Assembly (NCBI GenBank): GCA_938046735.1
Contig: CALIXF010000006.1
Coordinates: 1-35,964, forward strand
Length of the DNA: 35,964 bases
Reading direction: 5' to 3'
From: an uncultured Candidatus Saccharibacteria bacterium
Lineage (GTDB): Bacteria; Patescibacteriota; Saccharimonadia; Saccharimonadales; Saccharimonadaceae
Shown here piece by piece: positions 1-8,635 of the stretch. Within the stretch, counting starts at the first letter, position 1, and every line of letters starts with the position of its first letter. Both the position numbers and the translations under genes were made by a program. A model generated the notes under the pieces. It did not search any database. It was not told the origin of the DNA and saw nothing but the letters and a program-made list of their open reading frames with translations.

Positions 1-1404
1 AGGTGAAAGGAGGGAAGAGTGAGATACATGTTCTTGGGAGACAGTTTTTTTATTACTTCCGTCTTCTAAATTTTCTGTTTCATAATAAAGATAATTAAAT
101 TTTTTAATGGCGGTAACAAGGGAATTAACGGATTGATGGTCAAAGAAAACGCCATTTTTTTCATCTAAAATATAGTCCTTGGCGCCGCCTTTACTATAGG
201 CGATGACGGGACAGCCGGCAGCGAGTGCTTCGACTGGGGCAATACCAAAGGGCTCTTCTGATGGAAAAATAAAAGCCTTGGCATTTTTTAGATATTCTTT
301 TAGTTCAGATTGCGGCATAGTAGAGAGTAGGGTAATGAGATCAGGGTGCGTTGCCGCGAGACGTGCGAGATTTTGATGTTCAGGTCCGTCGCCGATAAGA
401 ACGAGCGGTTGTTTTTCTTTAATACAAGCTAAGATGGCAAGATCAAGACGTTTCCAGCTTACTTGACGAGAAAAATTAATAAAATAACCATTTTGAGCGG
501 GAGAGATGATAGATTTTACATAGTTTTCCACAGTTGCACATTGACGACTGGACGATTTTATATTATGACCAGATTCTGGTTGTGCTTGACTATATTTGCT
601 TTTAATTGTGTGATAATTTTTTTGTTCAATTTGACTTCTGTTGTTTTTTATTGTGTCATATGTTTTTTGATTCATTTGATTTTTTTTATTTTGATGTTGT
701 TCTAGTATTTGACAATTCCCTTGTTTGATGTCTTTATATTTTACTACCTCTGAAAATTTCTCCGTGTTGACTGGCGGATAAATAACTTTTGCTTCCCTCT
801 TATAAAATTTTTTGATTTCCGATTTGGCAAATTCCGAGATAGTGATGTAGTAATCTGGACGAGCGGCCGCTTCAAGGTCTTTTTTTCTTAACCTTGGTAA
901 AAGAAGCTTAAAAATGGGGCGGACAAGAAAATTGAGTGGTCCAAAACCAGGATCTTTTTGGTATTCTATAGTTTTGCCCCAATAATATTGGGTGGGAACG
1001 TGGCAATAGCAAAAATGGACGCCTGGTTTGGTTTTGACGTATTTAGCATCACAACCTGAAACAGAGATAACAAGGTCGTAGTCAGTAAGATCGAGATGTT
1101 TAAAATAAGCTTGGCGAAGCGGGGCAATAAAGCGACGAGTGAAAGCGGGAAAAAAATTTAGATAACCGGTTTTCACTTCGGCATCTTTAAACCAATCGAT
1201 TCCTTTCGAGCGGTATTGAGAGGTATAAATGGGGGCGGTTGGAAAGATCTGATGAATTTCGCGGAGAACCTGTTCAGCGCCGCCAACGACAGTAAGCCAA
1301 TCACAGACCAGAGCCACTCTAAGTTTCTTGTTTTTTGAGAAGGTTTTTAAGTCTTGATCAGATTCACCTTGAGTAGTTTTTGATTGCGATGAAGTAAGAA
1401 TCAT
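1..1404 (-). CDS. GT4-family glycosyltransferase, C-terminus cut by window edge
   Basis: Retaining GT-B glycosyltransferase that would add a sugar to the lipid-linked surface glycan in the cytoplasm. The reading frame is open from the ATG at 1404 to base 1 (468 codons) with no stop seen, so the end is missing. The N-terminal half has a WbaZ-like opening (LRVALVCDWLTVVGGAEQVL). The C-terminal half has FINFSRQVSWKRLDLAI and an EX7E-type donor motif (EEPFGIAPVEALAAG). Between VIYPPVNTEKF and the C-terminal domain lies an Asn/Gln/Lys-rich insert of about 75 residues, where this family usually has a short link. The insert contains three tandem 45-bp units. The start overlaps the stop of the upstream phosphoglycosyltransferase gene by 4 nt (ATGA), which suggests translational coupling. 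Confidence 0.85.
   Translation of the reverse strand, partial: MILTSSQSKTTQGESDQDLKTFSKNKKLRVALVCDWLTVVGGAEQVLREIHQIFPTAPIYTSQYRSKGIDWFKDAEVKTGYLNFFPAFTRRFIAPLRQAYFKHLDLTDYDLVISVSGCDAKYVKTKPGVHFCYCHVPTQYYWGKTIEYQKDPGFGPLNFLVRPIFKLLLPRLRKKDLEAAARPDYYITISEFAKSEIKKFYKREAKVIYPPVNTEKFSEVVKYKDIKQGNCQILEQHQNKKNQMNQKTYDTIKNNRSQIEQKNYHTIKSKYSQAQPESGHNIKSSSRQCATVENYVKSIISPAQNGYFINFSRQVSWKRLDLAILACIKEKQPLVLIGDGPEHQNLARLAATHPDLITLLSTMPQSELKEYLKNAKAFIFPSEEPFGIAPVEALAAGCPVIAYSKGGAKDYILDEKNGVFFDHQSVNSLVTAIKKFNYLYYETENLEDGSNKKTVSQEHVSHSSLLSP
535..669 (-). repeat. Three tandem 45-bp (15-codon) units inside the glycosyltransferase
   Basis: On the minus strand the units are 669-625, 624-580 and 579-535. Their translations follow the pattern Y/H-x-T/N-I-K-x3-S/R-x-Q: QKTYDTIKNNRSQIE, QKNYHTIKSKYSQAQ, PESGHNIKSSSRQCA. 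The copies are imperfect, so this is a diverged repeat. A still more degenerate unit (KYKDIKQGNCQILEQ) lies just upstream in the protein. GC of the insert (about 22% over 601-660) is well below the flanking coding sequence. Confidence 0.8.
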
Positions 1405-2852
1405 TTTGCTCCCTTACGAATCAAGACGGCTTTTATAGTGCGTAAGATAATCTGCAGATCGAAGAGAATAGACCAGTTTTGGATGTAATACAGATCAAGG
1501 GCGCGGCGTTCATCAAAGCTAATTGAGCGACGACCAGAAACTTGAGCGAGACCGGTAAGACCGGATTTGACAGTAAGAAGAAGTGAACGATCACCATAAT
1601 TCCGAAGCTCACCAGGTACGAGTGCTCGTGGACCGACTAATGAAATGTCACCCTTGAGAACATTTATAAGCTGAGGTAGTTCGTCGAGTGAGGTAGCGCG
1701 AATAAATCTGCCGATTTTGGTAATACGAGGATCGTGTTCAAGAAAGTCACCATTTTCACGATATTCTTTACTTATTTTAGTAGCATTTTTAAGCTTCCCT
1801 TCCCGTTCCATTTTCTGGAAAGCAGCCTCGGGGCTCATACCACAATATTCAATTTTCATACTACGAAATTTATGAATCTTAACTTTCTGATTAAAACGAC
1901 TTAGACGGATTTCAGAATAGATAGCATGAGCTTTAGGAGTGGATAATTTAATACAGAGCCAAATGATTAACATAAATGGAGAGGAGATAAGAAGTAAGAA
2001 GAAGCCTAAAAAGAGATCCATAAAGCGCTTGGCGACTTTGGCGCTGCCAACCAACGGGGTAGCCTTGACCATAATAACAGGGGTACTACCAATGAGCTCT
2101 AATTCGCCCATAGAAGTCGAGAGAGTAGTTTCGGAAGGAGTGAAATAATAATGTAAATGATGATTAATGGATTGGCGATAAACATATTCGGTCTGTTTTT
2201 CGTCTGTCTGGAAAATAACATCGGCTTCACAGAATTTAAGAGCTTCCTTTAGTGACGAGTACTGTAATTTCTTGCGATATTCCTTAGGGATATATTGATT
2301 CCCGGCCACAACGCCAACAACGCGGTAGCCTTCTTCTGGAAAATCCAACATTTGTGAGATTAGGCGTAGAGTGGCCTTAGAATTACCGATGATAATAGCA
2401 CGGAGAGAGCCAATGCGCTGTTGTAAAATAAGTCGACGGATAAACTTTAAAAAGAAACGAACGATGGTAAGCGAGAAGAAACAGATAACCATGGCATAAA
2501 AAGCAATAAGACGAACTGGAAAAAGATCGCCCTCTAGGAAAAAATCAAAGCTAATTAAGAACATGACACCGATGACAGAGGCAGCAAAAAGACGAGAAGT
2601 TTCTTGCCAGCGAGAGCGGGCGAGAAAGATTTTTTTATTATAAAGTCCAAGGATAGCTAAGATAATCAGCCAGACTGGCACCATAACTGCAACTGAAAAA
2701 GTAAACTTAAGCGGGTCGGAGACAAAGTAATAGGGGCGGCTGTCGATTTTAGTACGGATAAGATAAGCAAACAAAAAAGATGCAATGATTGCCAAAGAAT
2801 CACCAAGCATCAGACAAAAACGGAAGAAAACAACGCTAGAATCTTTTTTCAT
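1401..2852 (-). CDS. Polyprenyl-phosphate sugar-1-phosphate transferase (WbaP/WcaJ type)
   Basis: Initiating phosphoglycosyltransferase that moves a hexose-1-phosphate from a UDP-sugar to undecaprenyl phosphate at the inner face of the membrane, the first step of the glycan. The 483 residues match the long form of the family: N-terminal hydrophobic helices (about 7-28, 45-68, 85-103, 112-135), a Rossmann-like domain starting at LRAIIIGNSKATLRLI, one more membrane helix after KRFMDLFLG, and the catalytic bacterial sugar transferase domain (KIHKFRSM, DPRITKIGRFIRATSLDELP, LVGPRALVPGE, SGLTGLAQVSGR). A TAAAAT box ends 8 nt before the ATG and no Shine-Dalgarno sequence is visible. Whether Gal, Glc or another sugar is transferred cannot be read from the sequence. 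Confidence 0.93.
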   Translation of the reverse strand: MKKDSSVVFFRFCLMLGDSLAIIASFLFAYLIRTKIDSRPYYFVSDPLKFTFSVAVMVPVWLIILAILGLYNKKIFLARSRWQETSRLFAASVIGVMFLISFDFFLEGDLFPVRLIAFYAMVICFFSLTIVRFFLKFIRRLILQQRIGSLRAIIIGNSKATLRLISQMLDFPEEGYRVVGVVAGNQYIPKEYRKKLQYSSLKEALKFCEADVIFQTDEKQTEYVYRQSINHHLHYYFTPSETTLSTSMGELELIGSTPVIMVKATPLVGSAKVAKRFMDLFLGFFLLLISSPFMLIIWLCIKLSTPKAHAIYSEIRLSRFNQKVKIHKFRSMKIEYCGMSPEAAFQKMEREGKLKNATKISKEYRENGDFLEHDPRITKIGRFIRATSLDELPQLINVLKGDISLVGPRALVPGELRNYGDRSLLLTVKSGLTGLAQVSGRRSISFDERRALDLYYIQNWSILFDLQIILRTIKAVLIRKGAK

Positions 2853-2958
2853 TTAAAGATATTTTACTCTAGAAATAGGAAAAGGTACAGATGCTTAAAG
2901 GATAAGAATTATTGATATATTCATAATCTTCTTTTTGAAACGATTCAAACAATTAAGA

Positions 2959-4782
2959 TTATTCAACTGTAACCGATTTAGCAAGATTGCGTGGCTGGTC
3001 GACATTATTCCCTTTAGCTACAGCCATATGGTAAGCAAATAGTTGATTGAGAAGATTAAAAAGAATTGGAGTAAGAATATTAAAGTTGGTATCAATTTTA
3101 ATGATAGACTCAACTGGCAAATCAAAATCGGTATCAGTAAAGACAATGACATGGCCACCACGTGCAAGAACTTCCTGGATACCAGAAAGAGATTTCTGAA
3201 AAAGAAACCCTGATTGCAGAATAACAACCTCAAAAAAGCGATCATCAATGAGAGCGATAGGCCCATGCTTCAGTTCACCGGTAGGATAAGCGTTGGCATC
3301 AATATAAGAAATTTCCTTAAGTTTTAAGGCTCCTTCAAGTGCAATTGGATAATTAACGTCACGACCAAGATAAATAGCGTGCTCATAGTTTTTATACTGC
3401 TCAGCAAGTCTTGTAAGGGCTGGGTTAACAAAATGAAGAATTCGAGAAATTTCATCGGGAAGTTGGGCGATTTCATCGATTACAGGGGCAAGGAGACGAG
3501 GATTGACACCTTTAGCCTCGGCAATAGTTAGACCGAACATAAGGAGAGCAGTGACTTGAGAAGTAAAAGCTTTGGTGCTGGCGACAGAAATTTCAGGGCC
3601 GGCATGAACATAAGTGCCACCGTCTACCTCACGGGCGATAGTAGAACCAATAGCATTAACGATACCGATAGTTTTAATTCCCTGTCCTTTTATTTCACGA
3701 AGACAGGCGAGAGTATCAGCAGTTTCTCCAGACTGGGAAATGATGAGAGCAACTGAATGATCAGGGATATAGGCATGACGATAGCGATATTCAGAAGCAA
3801 TAACTGGCTCTATTGTGACATCTGGTAAAAACTGCTCTAAGAGATATGCGGCGGTCTGAGCAGCATAATAGGCAGTACCACAACCAACCATAATAAGATG
3901 ATGGACAGATTTTAATTCTTTTGGGCTAAGATTGGGCCCACCAAGATGAACGGTATGCTCAGACTGATTAACACGACCGCGTAGAGTTTCCTTAAGACTA
4001 TTTGGTTGCTCCATAATCTCCTTGAGGAGAAAATGATCATAACCACCTTTTTGAATAGCAGAAAGATCAGTAAGAATTTCTTCAACTTGAGCTGAAACTG
4101 GTTGTAAGTCAAGGGTTTTTACCTCGATATGATCTTTTGAAACAAGAGCGACTTCACCATCATTAAGATAGATAGCTTTTTTTGTATAGCCAACGAGAGC
4201 GGAGGCATCAGAAGCGATGAGGGTTTCTTGTTCACCAACGCCAATAACCAGTGGAGAGCCTGAACGAGCGACCACAAGATGCTTAGGATCAAGCACACTT
4301 AAAACTGCAATACCGAAAGTGCCCTTAACCAGCTTGAGAGCTTGGGTAACTGCATCTTCAAGAGGATATTTACCAGCCTGATAAAAACTGTCAATAAGCG
4401 CAGCTAAAACCTCAGTATCGGTATCCGACTGAAAGGTATATGTAGTGAGCTGTTTTTTGAGTTCCTGATAATTTTCAATAATGCCATTATGGACAAGAAA
4501 AATTGAACCGGCTTGATGAGGATGAGCGTTATTTTCAGTAGGATTACCGTGAGTAGCCCAACGAGTATGCCCAATACCAATAGCATCATGAGTACGATGA
4601 TCCTTAATCTTGGACTCGAGATTTTTAATCTTACCAACTGCACGTAGCAAAGTCGCTTGATGGGATGGACTTAGGGTAACTATCCCGGCAGAATCATAAC
4701 CACGATATTCAAGTCGCTTAAGTCCCTGAAGTAAAAATTCCTGTGCATCTTTTTCTCCGACATAACCAACAATTCCACACAT
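2959..4782 (-). CDS. glmS: Glutamine-fructose-6-phosphate aminotransferase (isomerising)
   Basis: Makes glucosamine-6-phosphate from fructose-6-phosphate and glutamine, the entry to UDP-GlcNAc for peptidoglycan and glycans. It is full length at 607 residues. The mature N-terminus begins Cys2-Gly-Ile-Val-Gly, with Cys2 as the glutaminase nucleophile. HNGIIENYQELK and SDTDTEVLAALI belong to the glutaminase domain. Two SIS sugar-isomerase domains follow (GCGTAYYAAQTAAYLLE, SQSGETADTLACLREIKGQG, ISVASTKAFTSQV, GELKHGPIALID), and the conserved tail DQPRNLAKSVTVE is intact. A strong AAGGAGGT ribosome site lies 6 nt before the ATG, and there is an extended -10 promoter further up. No glmS ribozyme is possible in the short leader. 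Confidence 0.98.
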   Translation of the reverse strand: MCGIVGYVGEKDAQEFLLQGLKRLEYRGYDSAGIVTLSPSHQATLLRAVGKIKNLESKIKDHRTHDAIGIGHTRWATHGNPTENNAHPHQAGSIFLVHNGIIENYQELKKQLTTYTFQSDTDTEVLAALIDSFYQAGKYPLEDAVTQALKLVKGTFGIAVLSVLDPKHLVVARSGSPLVIGVGEQETLIASDASALVGYTKKAIYLNDGEVALVSKDHIEVKTLDLQPVSAQVEEILTDLSAIQKGGYDHFLLKEIMEQPNSLKETLRGRVNQSEHTVHLGGPNLSPKELKSVHHLIMVGCGTAYYAAQTAAYLLEQFLPDVTIEPVIASEYRYRHAYIPDHSVALIISQSGETADTLACLREIKGQGIKTIGIVNAIGSTIAREVDGGTYVHAGPEISVASTKAFTSQVTALLMFGLTIAEAKGVNPRLLAPVIDEIAQLPDEISRILHFVNPALTRLAEQYKNYEHAIYLGRDVNYPIALEGALKLKEISYIDANAYPTGELKHGPIALIDDRFFEVVILQSGFLFQKSLSGIQEVLARGGHVIVFTDTDFDLPVESIIKIDTNFNILTPILFNLLNQLFAYHMAVAKGNNVDQPRNLAKSVTVE

Positions 4783-4805
4783 AAGTGAACCTCCTTAATG
4801 AGGGT

Positions 4806-4814
4806 ATTATAGCA
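4806..4814 (-). promoter_or_regulatory. Extended -10 promoter of glmS
   Basis: TGCTATAAT on the minus strand, with a weak TCTACA -35 match 16 nt upstream. It gives a leader of roughly 17 nt carrying the AAGGAGGT ribosome site of glmS. Confidence 0.65.
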
Positions 4815-4841
4815 CTATGAATTAAGTTGTAGAGAATTAAT

Positions 4842-5981
4842 TTATTTTTTAAGAATAGAAGAGGCAAGATCGAGAGCATTTTTAATAGCAACGTCCATAT
4901 CCCAATAACGATAAGCGCCGAGACGACCACCGAGAATGATGTTTGGATAACGCTCCTGCAAGAGGTTGAGATATTTTTGGTAAAGAGCTTCAGAATCTGC
5001 ATTATTAACTGGGTAGTAGGCCTCTTTACCGACTTCATAATCGGCTGGATATTCCTTGCAAAGATAAGATTTTTTGGAAGTTAGAACTTTTGGTTGGTGA
5101 ATTTGATAATACTTATAATCGTGAGTTCTAGTATATGAAATATCTTTGTCAGCCTCGTTAATTACAGCGTGACCAAGGTCATCATTTGTCCATTCAGCCT
5201 CAAAACGAAGACTACGATATGGCAAAATACCCAATTCGTAATTTAAAAGCTCATCAACGGGGCCAGTATAAATCACTTTGATTCCCTCGATTTCTGATTC
5301 GACATCTTTAAAACTAGTGTTTAGGCGAACTTCGATATTGTTAGAATTCAGCATGTTCTCAACAATTTTAGTGTAGCCGGCTTTGGGGATACCTTGATGT
5401 TTAGCAGAAGCAAAATAGCGATTATCGTGATCAAAACGGACTGGGATGCGTTTTAAAATTTCGGCACTGAGATTTTTAGCACTTGTTCCCCATTGTTTTT
5501 CAGTGTAATTCTTAATGAAGGCTTGGTAAAGTTTTTCACCAATTAAAGTGATTCCCTTTTCTTCAAAATTCTTAGGCTCTTCGATTTGATATTTTTCAAT
5601 ATCTTTTTTAATTTCTTCAGCAATAAAAACCTTTGCCTCCTCGGCGGTAAAATTTTTGCCATATAAGAGATTAATGGTATCAAGATTGATTGGCATAGGA
5701 TAGAGTTTACCTTCATGATGAGTCGGAACGGTGTGGACATAATCGTTAAATTTGGTAAATCTAGTAATGTAATTCCAGACCTCATCGCTTTCAGTATGAA
5801 AAATGTGTGAACCGTATTGATGAATCTCAATACCGGTTTCTTGATCTGTGTAAGAATAGGCATTACCGGCAAGATGAGGACGACGATCAATGGTTAATAT
5901 TTTCTTGCCAGTAGCAGCGAGGCGCTCAGCAACAGTCGCGCCAAAAAATCCGGCACCGACAATAAGATAATCGTAATTCAT
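4842..5981 (-). CDS. glf: UDP-galactopyranose mutase
   Basis: FAD-dependent ring contraction of UDP-galactopyranose to UDP-galactofuranose, the donor for Galf-containing polymers. At 379 residues it matches the bacterial family. It has the N-terminal FAD fold (YLIVGAGFFGATVAERLA, then LTIDRRPHLAGNAYS), the family signature GIEIHQYGSHIFHT, and a C-terminal RLGAYRYWDMDVAI segment typical of the FAD-contacting end. It lies 15 nt downstream of the Wzt-like ATPase gene in the same direction, with an AAAGGA site before the ATG. GalE in the same locus would supply its substrate. The C-terminus is intact. Confidence 0.97.
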   Translation of the reverse strand: MNYDYLIVGAGFFGATVAERLAATGKKILTIDRRPHLAGNAYSYTDQETGIEIHQYGSHIFHTESDEVWNYITRFTKFNDYVHTVPTHHEGKLYPMPINLDTINLLYGKNFTAEEAKVFIAEEIKKDIEKYQIEEPKNFEEKGITLIGEKLYQAFIKNYTEKQWGTSAKNLSAEILKRIPVRFDHDNRYFASAKHQGIPKAGYTKIVENMLNSNNIEVRLNTSFKDVESEIEGIKVIYTGPVDELLNYELGILPYRSLRFEAEWTNDDLGHAVINEADKDISYTRTHDYKYYQIHQPKVLTSKKSYLCKEYPADYEVGKEAYYPVNNADSEALYQKYLNLLQERYPNIILGGRLGAYRYWDMDVAIKNALDLASSILKK

Positions 5982-5996
5982 ATTTTTCCTTTCTTC

Positions 5997-6815
5997 TTAA
6001 AACAGTTTGAGATATGCATCAGCGACGACTTCAGGATCACCTTCTTTAATGATTTTTCCTTGATCAATAAGGATGGCACGATCGCAAAACTGGCGAACAT
6101 TTTCCATAGAGTGGGTGACGAGAATAACAGTCTGATTTTTATCAAGAGAGGCGAAATACTGATTACATTTTTCTTGAAAAGCGGCGTCACCAACGGCGAG
6201 AATTTCGTCAAGAATCAAAATGTCACCATGAGCACGAATGGCAATGGAAAAAGCGAGACGAACCTGCATACCAGAGGAATAATTTTTGAGTTTCTGATCC
6301 ATGAAAGGGGCGAGTTCAGCAAACTGCACGATATCGTCGAACATCTTATCCATTTCCTCGTTGGAAAAACCAAGCATAGCACCATTCATATAGATATTCT
6401 CGCGACCGGTGAGTTCGGGGTTGAAGCCAACGCCGAGTTCGATGAATGGAACAAGTGACCCATTAACGGTAATAGAACCAGAGTCAGGAGTGTAGATCTT
6501 GGAGAGGATTTTTAGAAGCGTAGATTTACCGGAACCATTACGACCGACAATGCCTAGAAATTCACCTTTTTTGACAGTAAAGCTAATATCTTTTAAAACT
6601 TCCTGTTCCGTATAGCCTTTAATACCTTTAAGTCGATTAAAGATAGCTTGCTTCAGTCCCCATGAGCGTTCAGTAGGGAGTTTAAAACTTTTTGATAAAT
6701 GATCGACGATAATAATATCTTCTTGATCATCGAAATGTGTCTGGCTAGAAGATTTTTTTGACATAGAAACTGGTTTTGTTGTTTTGGACGATTTCTTCCC
6801 TTTTTGTTTTGACAT
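5997..6815 (-). CDS. Polysaccharide ABC exporter, ATP-binding subunit (Wzt/TagH-like)
   Basis: Cytoplasmic ATPase that energises export of the lipid-linked glycan through the permease encoded just upstream. The 272 residues show a charged Ser/Lys-rich N-terminal extension (about 1-35), a Wzt-type N-terminal helix region (RSWGLKQAIFNRLKGIKGY), Walker A (GRNGSGKST), a signature NYSSGMQVRLAFS (SSGMQ in place of LSGGQ, usual for this family), Walker B ILILDE and an H-loop THSMEN. It lacks the C-terminal carbohydrate-binding domain of chain-terminator Wzt proteins, so export is probably not coupled to a terminal sugar modification. Its ATG overlaps the permease stop by one base (TAATG). Confidence 0.93.
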   Translation of the reverse strand: MSKQKGKKSSKTTKPVSMSKKSSSQTHFDDQEDIIIVDHLSKSFKLPTERSWGLKQAIFNRLKGIKGYTEQEVLKDISFTVKKGEFLGIVGRNGSGKSTLLKILSKIYTPDSGSITVNGSLVPFIELGVGFNPELTGRENIYMNGAMLGFSNEEMDKMFDDIVQFAELAPFMDQKLKNYSSGMQVRLAFSIAIRAHGDILILDEILAVGDAAFQEKCNQYFASLDKNQTVILVTHSMENVRQFCDRAILIDQGKIIKEGDPEVVADAYLKLF

Positions 6816-7627
6816 TAGGCTTCCTCCGCAAAATACTTAGATCTTTTTCTAAAATAAATACCACCAAGAAGAATAACGAGAAGAACAATACCAAGTGGAA
6901 TTAAATAGCATAGACGCTCGGGGAGATAGTTCCAAGTAGTGATGGTCTGATCAGTAATAAGGAAATAACGAACGTCTTGAATTACTTGAGCTATTGGATT
7001 TAAGAGAAAAACTTTAGCAGCAAAGGGGCTAGCACTTGCAACCATAGTGATGGGATAGATAACTGGTACAGCATAGAAGAGAGCCTGCATAAAGACTTCC
7101 CAGATAGAAGAAATGTCACGATATTTAACGTTAATGGCACCAAGAAAGAAGGAGATGCCAAGCGCAAGGACATAGAGCTCAAGAATAACAAACGGAACAA
7201 GTAACCAGCCAAGATTGGGGGTGACACCATTTACGAGGGCAAAAATAATAACAACACCGAGATTGATGAGAAAATTAATTAGCGCTGTAACGGTGGCAGA
7301 AACAACCAGGATCCATTTTGGAAAACTAATCTTACGGAGAAGATCACCACGAGCAACTATGGCCTGAATACCCTGACTGGTGCATTCAGAAAAAAAGCTC
7401 CAGAGTACGGTGCCGGCAAGCAGATAGACTGGATAGTGTGGAATATCGCCACCCATTTTTAAGATTTTAGCAAAAACAATATATAGGATGGCAAAGAGCA
7501 TCATGGGGCGTAACACTGCCCAAAGATAGCCAAGCACTGAACCTTGATAGCGTAATTTAAAATCAGTTTTAACGAGTTCCTTTAGGAGGATACGATTTTT
7601 GCGACTACCGAGATTAGGTATTTTCAT
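6815..7627 (-). CDS. Polysaccharide ABC exporter, permease subunit (Wzm/TagG-like)
   Basis: Integral membrane channel subunit of the ABC-2 type glycan exporter. The 270 residues hold about six hydrophobic helices and the typical opening for this family (LVKTDFKLRYQGSVLGYLWAVL), in which an amphipathic N-terminal helix precedes the first membrane span. KYRDISSIWEVFMQALFYAVPVIYPI is the conserved late-helix region. It is followed with a one-base overlap by the ATPase gene, so the two form the exporter. An extended -10 box ends 7 nt before the ATG and there is no ribosome site, so the mRNA is probably leaderless. Confidence 0.93.
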   Translation of the reverse strand: MKIPNLGSRKNRILLKELVKTDFKLRYQGSVLGYLWAVLRPMMLFAILYIVFAKILKMGGDIPHYPVYLLAGTVLWSFFSECTSQGIQAIVARGDLLRKISFPKWILVVSATVTALINFLINLGVVIIFALVNGVTPNLGWLLVPFVILELYVLALGISFFLGAINVKYRDISSIWEVFMQALFYAVPVIYPITMVASASPFAAKVFLLNPIAQVIQDVRYFLITDQTITTWNYLPERLCYLIPLGIVLLVILLGGIYFRKRSKYFAEEA

Positions 7628-7634
7628 ATCTTAA

Positions 7635-7643
7635 ATTATATCA
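7635..7643 (-). promoter_or_regulatory. Extended -10 promoter of the exporter operon
   Basis: TGATATAAT on the minus strand ends 7 nt before the permease ATG at 7627, placing the transcription start at or within one base of the start codon. It drives the permease-ATPase-glf group. Confidence 0.7.
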
Positions 7644-7674
7644 TAGAGAACTTAGACAAAAAATATTTTCCTAA

Positions 7675-7683
7675 TGATACAAT
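7675..7683 (+). promoter_or_regulatory. Extended -10 promoter of the divergent GT2 gene
   Basis: TGATACAAT ends exactly 6 nt before the ATG at 7690, so the first transcribed base would be the A of the start codon. A TTAGACA-like element lies about 19-20 nt upstream. Confidence 0.6.
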
Positions 7684-7689
7684 AGGCAT

Positions 7690-8628
7690 ATGAAGCTACC
7701 ATTAATTTCAATTATAATTCCGGTCTATAATACTGGCGAAATAGCAGTTAAATTACTAAATCAACTAATGCAAGATAATTACGAAAATTTAGAAATTATT
7801 TGCGTGGATGACGGCTCAAAAGACGATAGCTTTTCCCTCTTGTCGGAGTTTTGCCGACAACAGAAACTAAAAGGATCTAGCAAGAAAATTATGTTATTAC
7901 AGCAAGAAAATGCGGGACCAGCAGCGGCAAGAAATACTGGACTAGAAAAAATGCATGGGGAGCTAGTAGCCTTTATTGATTCTGATGATGCGGTGTCAAA
8001 AAATTATTTGAGCGAGATGTGTAAACTACTACTTGAAAAAAAGGTAGCAGTGGCAACATCGGGTTTTTTATATAAGAGAATCCATCAAAAAACCAAAAAA
8101 GAGATGTTCACTGAGAAAATTCCCGAACGAGAAAAGGGGGAGGACTTTAAGACTTATATACTAAAGAATTTGGCAAAAGATGGCAGGCTTTATGCTTCAG
8201 TAAATAAGATGTTCCGAACAGATGTAATCTTGAAACATGAACTAAAATTTCCGACGGGATGGGATTTTGCGGAAGATACAAATTTTGTTTTGCAATATCT
8301 GAAATGTGCAGAAAAAGATGGGTTTGATCAATTGAAATTTTTAGCAAAACCTTATTATATTTATCATTATGGAACAGAGACTAGCACGGTGGCAAACTCT
8401 TCTCTACCCTGGAAAAATTGGCAGAAAAGTTTTAACTATTTATTGAAATGGGTTGGCAAGAATCCGACCAAAGAACAAAGATATTGGTTATCACGAGTAA
8501 TGATACGATGGCGGATTTCCCATGCACTAGCAGTAGCAAGAAGTAATCAAAAAATAACAGAAAAATGTAAGTACTTAAATCCGCTGGTTTTACCATTTGC
8601 CAGCTTAGCAGCAAAGATTAGAAAATAA
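7690..8628 (+). CDS. GT2-family glycosyltransferase
   Basis: Inverting GT-A glycosyltransferase acting in the cytoplasm on the growing glycan. The 312 residues begin with the classic fold (LPLISIIIPVYNTGE), followed by the nucleotide-binding VDDGS, the ENAGPAAARNTGL segment and the metal-binding DSDD. It has no membrane spans. It is transcribed away from the exporter operon and towards galE, whose stop is only 7 bp away. No Shine-Dalgarno sequence is present because the -10 box sits directly before the ATG. The acceptor and donor sugars cannot be inferred. Confidence 0.92.
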   Translation: MKLPLISIIIPVYNTGEIAVKLLNQLMQDNYENLEIICVDDGSKDDSFSLLSEFCRQQKLKGSSKKIMLLQQENAGPAAARNTGLEKMHGELVAFIDSDDAVSKNYLSEMCKLLLEKKVAVATSGFLYKRIHQKTKKEMFTEKIPEREKGEDFKTYILKNLAKDGRLYASVNKMFRTDVILKHELKFPTGWDFAEDTNFVLQYLKCAEKDGFDQLKFLAKPYYIYHYGTETSTVANSSLPWKNWQKSFNYLLKWVGKNPTKEQRYWLSRVMIRWRISHALAVARSNQKITEKCKYLNPLVLPFASLAAKIRK

Positions 8629-8635
8629 CCTTGAT

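Noticed and set aside
463..705. Plus-strand open frame of 80 codons over the repeat region
   Set aside because: It is the antisense of the Asn/Lys-rich insert of the glycosyltransferase. Its hydrophobic Phe/Ile/Leu content is explained by that AT-rich strand, and no promoter or ribosome site fits.
2853..2958. Possible terminator between glmS and the WbaP-type gene
   Set aside because: Only a weak AT-only TTTGAA/TTCAAA stem without a clear T-run was found.
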